Translations under genes and position numbers: made by a program
Notes under the pieces: generated by a model
Told to the model about the DNA's origin: nothing
The model's database searches: none
What the model saw: only the letters and a program-made list of their open reading frames with translations
NCBI GenBank assembly: GCA_036504035.1
Contig: DASXVV010000006.1
Coordinates: 1 to 64,000 of the forward strand
Length of the DNA: 64,000 nt
Source of the DNA: Candidatus Deferrimicrobiaceae bacterium
GTDB lineage: Bacteria; Desulfobacterota; Deferrimicrobia; Deferrimicrobiales; Deferrimicrobiaceae
Reading direction: 5' to 3'
Shown: positions 58,789 through 64,000 of the stretch, piece by piece
How the letters are laid out: each line of letters begins with the position of its first letter
How positions within the stretch are numbered: the first letter of the stretch is position 1

Positions 58789-61116
58789 GTGAGCACCCGG
58801 GAAGAAGAGTTCCTCCAGCGGCTGCTGGCCACCTTCCGGATCGAGGCGGAGGAGCACACCTCCGCCATGAGCGCCGGCCTGATGGAACTCGAGCAGTCGC
58901 CACCCGTCCCGCGGCGGCGCGAGCTCGTCGAGATGGTCTATCGGGAGGCGCACAGTCTCAAGGGCGCCGCGCGCTCGGTCAACCTGACCGAGATCGAGCT
59001 CATGTGCCAGTCGATGGAAGGGCTGCTCGCGGTCGTCAAGCGCGAGGAGGTGACGTTGTCGCCCGCCCTGTGCGACCTCCTCCTCGAATCGCTCGACACG
59101 GTCAACGGGCTGCTGCAGGGAAGCGGCGAGGAGGGGCCGGCCGAACGGCAGAAGCGGCTCGCCCTCCGCGACCGGCTCGGGGCGGCTTCGCGCGGGGAAA
59201 CCGGCGCATCTCCGCCCGTTCCGTCCGCAGATACGCCGTCAGGTCCCCTCCAGGAACCCGCACGGGCGCCCCGCCGCCGATCCGAAGACCGGCTTCCGCC
59301 TCCCGCGGCAGCACCGGCCGCAGGCCCGGTGGTCCCCGGCGCCGACACGATCCGGATCCCCAAGCACAAGCTCGATGCGCTGCTGCTGCAGGTCGAGGAG
59401 CTTATAGCGCTCAAACTGATCTCACAGCGGCACGTGGCCGAATTGCGCCAACTGCGCGACGAGGTCGGCCGGTGGTCCGATGGCTGGCAACGCGTCCTCC
59501 CGGTCCTGCGGAAGATGGCCGCCACCGACGGAGGGGGCGAAGAAGCCGCCCCCGACGAAGACCGCGATGCACGCCTGCTTCGCGCCTTCCTCGAAAACCA
59601 TGCATCGGCGGTGAAAGATATCCCGGGGCGCCTGACGCTCATGAAGAAGGGATTCGGCGACGACGTCCGCACCGTGGCCTCGATGGTCGATTCCTTGTTC
59701 GAGGACGTCAAGGACGTCCTCATGTTTCCCTGCGCTTCGCTCCTCGACCTGTTTCCCAAGGTGGTGCGCGACCTGGCCCGCGAGCAGGGAAAGGACATCG
59801 ATTTCCGGATCAGCGGCGGAACCATCGAGGTCGACAACCGGATCCTGCAGGAGGTCAAGGACCCGCTGCTGCACATCATCCGGAACTGCGTCGACCACGG
59901 GATCGAGTCGCCCAAGGAGCGGGAGCGCAAGCGCAAGTCGCCCCGCGGCAAACTTTCGATCTCGGTGTCGCGGACCGACGGCGGCAAGATCGAGATCCTG
60001 ACGTTCGACGACGGCGGCGGGATCGATCCCGAGCGGGTCCGGAATTCAGCCGTCGCCAAGGGGATCATTACAGCCGAGGAATCCTCACGGATGACGACGG
60101 ACGAGTCGGTGGGCCTCATCTTCCGCTCCGGCTTTTCGACGGCGTCCAAGATCACCACCCTTTCCGGCCGGGGGCTTGGGCTCGCGATCGTCCGCGAGAA
60201 GATCGACAAGCTCGGGGGCACGGTCGAGGTCGAGACCCACAGCGACTCGGGCACCACCTTCCGGATCCTCATCCCGATGACGATGGCCACCTTCCGCGGT
60301 ACGCTCGTGCGGGTGGGCACGCGCATCTTCGCGATCCCGACGACCAACGTGGGGCGCGCCCTGAGCCTCCCGTCCGAGCGCGTGAAGCGGGTCGAGAATG
60401 TCGAGACCATCGAGCTCCATGGGAAGCCCGCTTCGCTCGTGCGACTGGGCGCCATCCTCGGCGTGCCCGAGGAGCCGGGCAGCGACGAGGCGAGGACGGT
60501 CCAGTTGCTCGTGCTGGGAACCGGGAACGCCCGCATCGCGTTCAAGGTCGACGAGGTGCTGAGCGAGGAGGAGATCATCCTCAAGAGCCTCGGGAAGCAA
60601 CTGTCCCGCGTCCGGAACGTCTCCGGAGCGACGGTGCTCGCCTCCGGGCGGGTCGTCCTGGTGCTCAACGTCTCCGACCTGCTCAAATCCGCCGTGCTCC
60701 TCGCAGGGCGGATCGACCAGGTTCCCTCGGCGCCAGCGACCCGAACCCGAAAACGGAAGTCCGTCCTGGTCGTCGAGGACTCCATTACCGCCCGGACGCT
60801 GCTCAAGAACATCCTCGAATCGGCCGGGTACGCCGTCGTCACCGCGATCGACGGAATCGACGGGTTCACGGCGCTCCAGTCCAGGAGCTTCGACCTGGTC
60901 GTATCCGACGTCCAGATGCCGCGCATGGACGGGCTCGAGCTTACCGGGAAGATCCGCGCCAGGAAGGAATTCGCAGACCTGCCGGTCATTCTCGTGACCG
61001 GCCTCGAATCGGCCGACGACCGCAAAAAAGGGGTCGAAGCCGGCGCCAACGCATATATAGTGAAGAGCAGTTTCGACCAGGGCGACCTGCTGTCCGCGAT
61101 AAGGAGAATGGCTTAA
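58789..61116 (+). CDS. cheA: CheA histidine kinase with C-terminal receiver domain
   Basis: 775 residues from GTG 58789 (the frame is open upstream within the mcp 3' end). HPt domain with phosphorylatable His55 (YREAHSLKGAARSV), a proline-rich linker, a dimerisation helix, the kinase domain (IIRNCVDHGIESP; DDGGGIDPERV; GRGLGLAIVREKIDKLGG), a CheW-like P5 domain, and a receiver with Asp707 (DLVVSDVQMPRMDG). The CheY-binding P2 domain is absent or short. Fusion of CheA and REC is typical of alternative chemosensory systems such as FrzE or type-IV-pilus systems, where the receiver may act as phosphate sink. Confidence 0.92.
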   Translation: MSTREEEFLQRLLATFRIEAEEHTSAMSAGLMELEQSPPVPRRRELVEMVYREAHSLKGAARSVNLTEIELMCQSMEGLLAVVKREEVTLSPALCDLLLESLDTVNGLLQGSGEEGPAERQKRLALRDRLGAASRGETGASPPVPSADTPSGPLQEPARAPRRRSEDRLPPPAAAPAAGPVVPGADTIRIPKHKLDALLLQVEELIALKLISQRHVAELRQLRDEVGRWSDGWQRVLPVLRKMAATDGGGEEAAPDEDRDARLLRAFLENHASAVKDIPGRLTLMKKGFGDDVRTVASMVDSLFEDVKDVLMFPCASLLDLFPKVVRDLAREQGKDIDFRISGGTIEVDNRILQEVKDPLLHIIRNCVDHGIESPKERERKRKSPRGKLSISVSRTDGGKIEILTFDDGGGIDPERVRNSAVAKGIITAEESSRMTTDESVGLIFRSGFSTASKITTLSGRGLGLAIVREKIDKLGGTVEVETHSDSGTTFRILIPMTMATFRGTLVRVGTRIFAIPTTNVGRALSLPSERVKRVENVETIELHGKPASLVRLGAILGVPEEPGSDEARTVQLLVLGTGNARIAFKVDEVLSEEEIILKSLGKQLSRVRNVSGATVLASGRVVLVLNVSDLLKSAVLLAGRIDQVPSAPATRTRKRKSVLVVEDSITARTLLKNILESAGYAVVTAIDGIDGFTALQSRSFDLVVSDVQMPRMDGLELTGKIRARKEFADLPVILVTGLESADDRKKGVEAGANAYIVKSSFDQGDLLSAIRRMA

Positions 61117-61119
61117 ACG

Positions 61120-62211
61120 ATGATCGACGTCCTGATCGTGGAGGATTCCCCCTCCGCCGCGCAACTCATCAGCTACATCCTCACGACCGACCCCGAGATC
61201 CGGATCGCCGGGATCGCATCCAACGGCGCCGAGGCGATCAAGAAGCTGGCCACCCTGTCCGTCGACGTCGTTACGATGGACATCAACCTTCCGGGCGGGA
61301 TGAACGGCTTCGAGACGACCCGGCGCATCATGGAGACCCGACCGCTTCCGATCGCCATCATCAGCTCGCTCGTCGTGCCCTCCTCCGGGAATTCGAACCC
61401 GTTCCGGATGATGGTCGAGGGCGCGCTGGCGGTGCTCGCCAAGCCCCCGGGACCGGGGCACCCCGACTACGAGCGGCGGTCGAAAGAGCTGATCCGCACC
61501 GTGCGCGCCATCGCCGAGGTCAAGGTCGTCCGCCGGCACACGGGCTCCGCGCGTCCCGCCGCCCCCTCCACCGAATCCTCCGCACGGGCGGGCATCGTCG
61601 TCCCGCAACGGACCCGCCCCCCGCGGATAGCCCAGGGCACGGGACGCTACCGGATCGTGGCGATCGGCGCGTCGACCGGCGGACCCGCCGTGGTCGAATC
61701 GATCCTGGCGGGGCTCGGGCCCGATTTCCCGTTGCCGATCCTGCTCGTCCAGCACATCTCGGCCGGCTTCACCGAAGGGTATGCCGCCTGGCTGCGCAAG
61801 TCGACGGGGATGCCGACCCGCATGGCGCGGCACGGGGAGCTGCCCGAGGCGGGCATGGTCTACGTCGCCCCCGACGACCAGCACATGGGCGTTTCGACGA
61901 CCGGGACCATCGTCCTCGACGGTACGCGGGAGGCGATCCACGGGCTGCGCCCTGCGGTAGCCCACCTTTTCGAATCGGTCGCCCGGGTCCACGGCGACCA
62001 TGCCATCGGCGTGATCCTGACCGGAATGGGCGCGGACGGCGCGCGCGAGCTTGGGCTGATCCGGGAAGCGGGTGGCGTCACCATCGCCCAGGAGCGCGGC
62101 AGCTGCGTCGTGCCGGGCATGCCGGGCGAAGCGATCCGGATGGGGTCGTCGACCTTCGAGCTCACGCCCGAGGCGATTCCGAGAAAGCTTTCCGCGCTGG
62201 CGGCCGAATGA
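61120..62211 (+). CDS. cheB: CheB receptor methylesterase
   Basis: 363 residues. Receiver with Asp54 (VVTMDINLPGGMNGF) joined by a basic/proline linker to the methylesterase domain: active Ser185 in IGASTGGPAVVE, QHISAGFTEGY with the catalytic His, and LTGMGADGARE with the catalytic Asp. Removes methyl groups from receptors when phosphorylated by CheA. Three bases after the CheA gene, overlapping the next. Confidence 0.93.
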   Translation: MIDVLIVEDSPSAAQLISYILTTDPEIRIAGIASNGAEAIKKLATLSVDVVTMDINLPGGMNGFETTRRIMETRPLPIAIISSLVVPSSGNSNPFRMMVEGALAVLAKPPGPGHPDYERRSKELIRTVRAIAEVKVVRRHTGSARPAAPSTESSARAGIVVPQRTRPPRIAQGTGRYRIVAIGASTGGPAVVESILAGLGPDFPLPILLVQHISAGFTEGYAAWLRKSTGMPTRMARHGELPEAGMVYVAPDDQHMGVSTTGTIVLDGTREAIHGLRPAVAHLFESVARVHGDHAIGVILTGMGADGARELGLIREAGGVTIAQERGSCVVPGMPGEAIRMGSSTFELTPEAIPRKLSALAAE

Positions 62212-62876
62212 CGACGCCCCCGGTCGATATCCTGCTCGTCGAGGACAGCCGGACGCAGGCCGCCCTGATCCGGCACGCGCTCGAGGAGGCCGGATACGGC
62301 GTCCGGAACGCCCTCGACGGGAACCGTGCGCTTGCACTCATCCGGGAATCGGCGCCGACGCTCGTCGTCAGCGACATCATGATGCCCGGCCTCGACGGCC
62401 ACGGCCTGTGCCGCGTCCTGAAGGCCGATCCCGCGACGGCCGGGATTCCCGTCATCCTCCTGACGACGCTTTCCGAGCCGGGCGACATCGCACGCGGCAT
62501 CGAGTCCGGCGCCGACAGCTTTCTCTGCAAGCCGTTTTCCCCCGAAGTGTTGCTGGAACGCATCGACGAATTTCTGCAAAATGGGGAGTTGTCGAGAAGC
62601 CGGATATTCGACCTGCTGGTGTCCGCCATCGACGAGGGGCGCAGGAAACACGAAGCGCTCGCGCGAAGTTACGGAGAGTTGTTGAAAAGCCGGGTGTCCC
62701 GGAAGTCGCTCGACGAGACCATCCGGATCTGCGCACGTTGCAAGAAGGTGCAGGACGACCGCGGAGATTGGGTTCCGGTCGAAGAGTATTTCCGGCGGGT
62801 GGCCGGGCTCTCCTTCACCCACGAGTTCTGCGCCGAATGCGGCGACGGCCTGCTGCGGAAGCAGTCCATCCCGTAA
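62208..62876 (+). CDS. response regulator with C-terminal zinc-ribbon-like domain
   Basis: 222 residues, ATG 62208 overlapping the cheB stop. Receiver with phosphorylation site Asp56 (LVVSDIMMPGLDG) and Lys in SFLCKPFSPE. A helical linker follows, then ICARCKKVQDDRGDWVPVEEYF and HEFCAECGDGL, two C-x2-C pairs as in the short Cys domains found at the C-terminus of many PAS and receiver proteins. No DNA-binding domain. Output presumably protein-protein; exact role unknown. Confidence 0.85.
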   Translation: MTTPPVDILLVEDSRTQAALIRHALEEAGYGVRNALDGNRALALIRESAPTLVVSDIMMPGLDGHGLCRVLKADPATAGIPVILLTTLSEPGDIARGIESGADSFLCKPFSPEVLLERIDEFLQNGELSRSRIFDLLVSAIDEGRRKHEALARSYGELLKSRVSRKSLDETIRICARCKKVQDDRGDWVPVEEYFRRVAGLSFTHEFCAECGDGLLRKQSIP

Positions 62877-62926
62877 CGTTGCCGAACGACGACCCGGGCG
62901 CCCGGGAAGAAAGGCACTCGAACGCG

Positions 62927-64000
62927 ATGACACCGGAACCGGAACAGGACGCACCCGCGACGATCCTCATCGTCGAGGACAGCCCGACGCAGGCCGAGCA
63001 ACTCCAGTTCCTGCTCTTCAAGCACGGGTTCCAGACCGACGTCGCCCTGAACGGACGCATCGCGATCGAAGCGATCCGGCTGCGCAAGCCCGACATCGTC
63101 ATCAGCGACATCGTCATGCCCGAGATGGACGGCTACGAACTGTGCGCAGCAATCCGGAGCGATTCCGGCCTCGACAGCATCCGCATCGTGCTGCTGACGT
63201 CGCTATCCGAGACCGACGAGGTGCTCCGGGCGCTCGAGAGCGGCGCCGACTATTTCATCACCAAGCCCTACGACGAACGATTCCTCGTCGAACGGATCCA
63301 GGGTATCCTGGCCCGGCGCAAGTCGTCCGACGATAACCCCGACAGCAACGAGATCGTCTACAACCACAAGCGTTATGCGATCCACACCGAGCGGCGCCGG
63401 ATCCTCGACCTGTTGCTGGCGACCTACGAGTCCACCATCAAGAAGAACGGGGAGCTGCGCCGGGCGCACGACGAGCTTCGGAACATGAACGACAAGCTCG
63501 AGCGCGCCGTGACCGAGCGGACCAAGGCGCTCGAATCCGAGACCTATCAGCGGCAGCGCGTCGAGGCGGTGCTCGAGAACCTCCGGCGCGCCGAAGAGGC
63601 GCTGGTCGAGCGTCACCGTGCGCTCTCGGTGCTCTACAAGATCACCACCGTGATCAGCGTCGCCCGCGACCCGCGCGAGATGTGCGTCGGCGTGTTGGAA
63701 GCCATTTCCGAGCTGAAGCTGTTCGGCTTCGAGACGCGCGGCCGGATCTTCAACGTCGAGAACGGACGATTCACGGACTGCTTCCCGCTCAAGGCCGAAG
63801 ACAACCCTCCCCCTCCCAGCCTCGCGGCGTGCGAGGAATGCCTCTGCGGTCTTGCAGCGCGCACCGGCGAGATCATCCTCTCCCGAGGTCCCGGGGAAGT
63901 CCCCCTCCATTCCGTCACCTGCGAATGCGATACGCACGGCCACGTCATCGTACCGCTCAAGACGCAGTCGGGCACCGTCGGCGTCCTTTGCCTTTGCGTC
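62927..64000 (+). CDS. response regulator-GAF protein, 5' part (continues beyond window)
   Basis: Open from ATG 62927 to the end (358 codons), cut off by the window edge. Receiver at residues ~13-130 with Asp61 (IVISDIVMPEMDG), then a coiled coil (ELRRAHDELRNMNDKLERAV, ERTKALESETYQRQRVEAVL), then a GAF-like domain (KITTVISVARDPREMCVGVL; CEECLCGLAARTGEIILSRG; TCECDTHGHVIVPLK) rich in cysteines. Such proteins usually end in a histidine kinase or diguanylate cyclase, which would lie outside. The cysteines in the GAF part might bind a cofactor or metal. Confidence 0.82.
   Translation, partial: MTPEPEQDAPATILIVEDSPTQAEQLQFLLFKHGFQTDVALNGRIAIEAIRLRKPDIVISDIVMPEMDGYELCAAIRSDSGLDSIRIVLLTSLSETDEVLRALESGADYFITKPYDERFLVERIQGILARRKSSDDNPDSNEIVYNHKRYAIHTERRRILDLLLATYESTIKKNGELRRAHDELRNMNDKLERAVTERTKALESETYQRQRVEAVLENLRRAEEALVERHRALSVLYKITTVISVARDPREMCVGVLEAISELKLFGFETRGRIFNVENGRFTDCFPLKAEDNPPPPSLAACEECLCGLAARTGEIILSRGPGEVPLHSVTCECDTHGHVIVPLKTQSGTVGVLCLCV

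Noticed and set aside
60085-62337. 750-codon minus-strand frame opposite cheA and cheB
   Set aside because: Shadow frame; plus strand has full CheA and CheB active-site motifs.
1-64000. tRNA or rRNA genes, CRISPR arrays, insertion sequences and integrase/attachment sites
   Set aside because: None seen: no cloverleaf-like sequence, no regularly spaced repeats, no transposase or integrase motifs, and the few gaps are shorter than 300 bases.

Overview
The window is high-GC, densely packed bacterial chromosome with about 60 protein genes, almost no non-coding space and no gap above 300 bases. Two adjacent multiheme c-type cytochromes, an MdtABC-type RND pump, a methylmalonyl-CoA epimerase, GH57 glycoside hydrolase, Mrp/ApbC, a DUF47-PiT pair and a large chemosensory cluster point to a Gram-negative, metal-respiring anaerobe of the Desulfuromonadales/Geobacter type or a relative (inferred from gene content, not from a marker gene). 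No rRNA, tRNA, CRISPR array, insertion sequence or prophage was seen.

Layout. 1-2.6 kb: end of one multiheme cytochrome and a complete 11-haem lipoprotein cytochrome, closed by a bidirectional terminator. 2.7-4.4 kb (minus): mrp and a crotonase resembling methylmalonyl-CoA decarboxylase. 4.5-10.1 kb (plus): three tandem paralogous lipoproteins of an unrecognised family plus a secreted coiled-coil protein, then murJ. 11.7-17.7 kb (minus): a DUF45 metallopeptidase, an unknown protein, a DUF1858 protein, an EF-G paralogue and a U32/RlhA-type protein. 17.8-20.1 kb (plus): lemA, a zinc-ribbon M48 protease and a ferritin-like protein. 20.2-30.5 kb (minus): RND pump (fusion protein, two permeases, outer-membrane factor) running directly into an ECF sigma factor, a one-helix putative anti-sigma factor and a CnrX/Spy-like metal sensor, with a candidate ECF promoter before the first pump gene. 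30.7-40.1 kb (minus): a DUF4124-aspartyl protease whose frame has no usual start codon, a secreted unknown, FadL-like porin, GH57 enzyme, epimerase, TPR protein, PiT transporter with DUF47 partner, and a nitronate monooxygenase-like flavoprotein. 40.2-45.3 kb (plus): type-2 ferredoxin-NADP reductase, diacylglycerol-kinase-like protein, and a solitary PstS-like binding protein beside a chemoreceptor.

45.3-51.3 kb is an arsenic island. ArsP-like permease and cupin (minus) diverge from acr3, a tiny cysteine-rich membrane protein and a CcdA-like protein (plus). These converge on an ArsE/ArsF/ArsG-like set with a secreted thioredoxin (minus), which diverges from arsR. Both divergent promoter regions carry the same 23-bp dyad-like sequence, the best candidate ArsR operator, so one repressor probably controls all four transcription units. 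The contents suggest handling of inorganic arsenite and aromatic or methylated arsenicals.

51.3-54.5 kb: a 54-residue zinc-ribbon protein, methylglyoxal synthase, and a PhoB/PhoR-like two-component pair. 54.6-64 kb: a chemosensory operon (cheW, cheR-TPR, cheW, mcp, cheA-REC, cheB, REC-zinc-ribbon, REC-GAF running off the end) behind a sequence close to a sigma-28 promoter that sits almost on the first start codon. murJ and the reductase at 40184 also have a -10 element just before the start codon and no Shine-Dalgarno, so leaderless transcripts may be common here.
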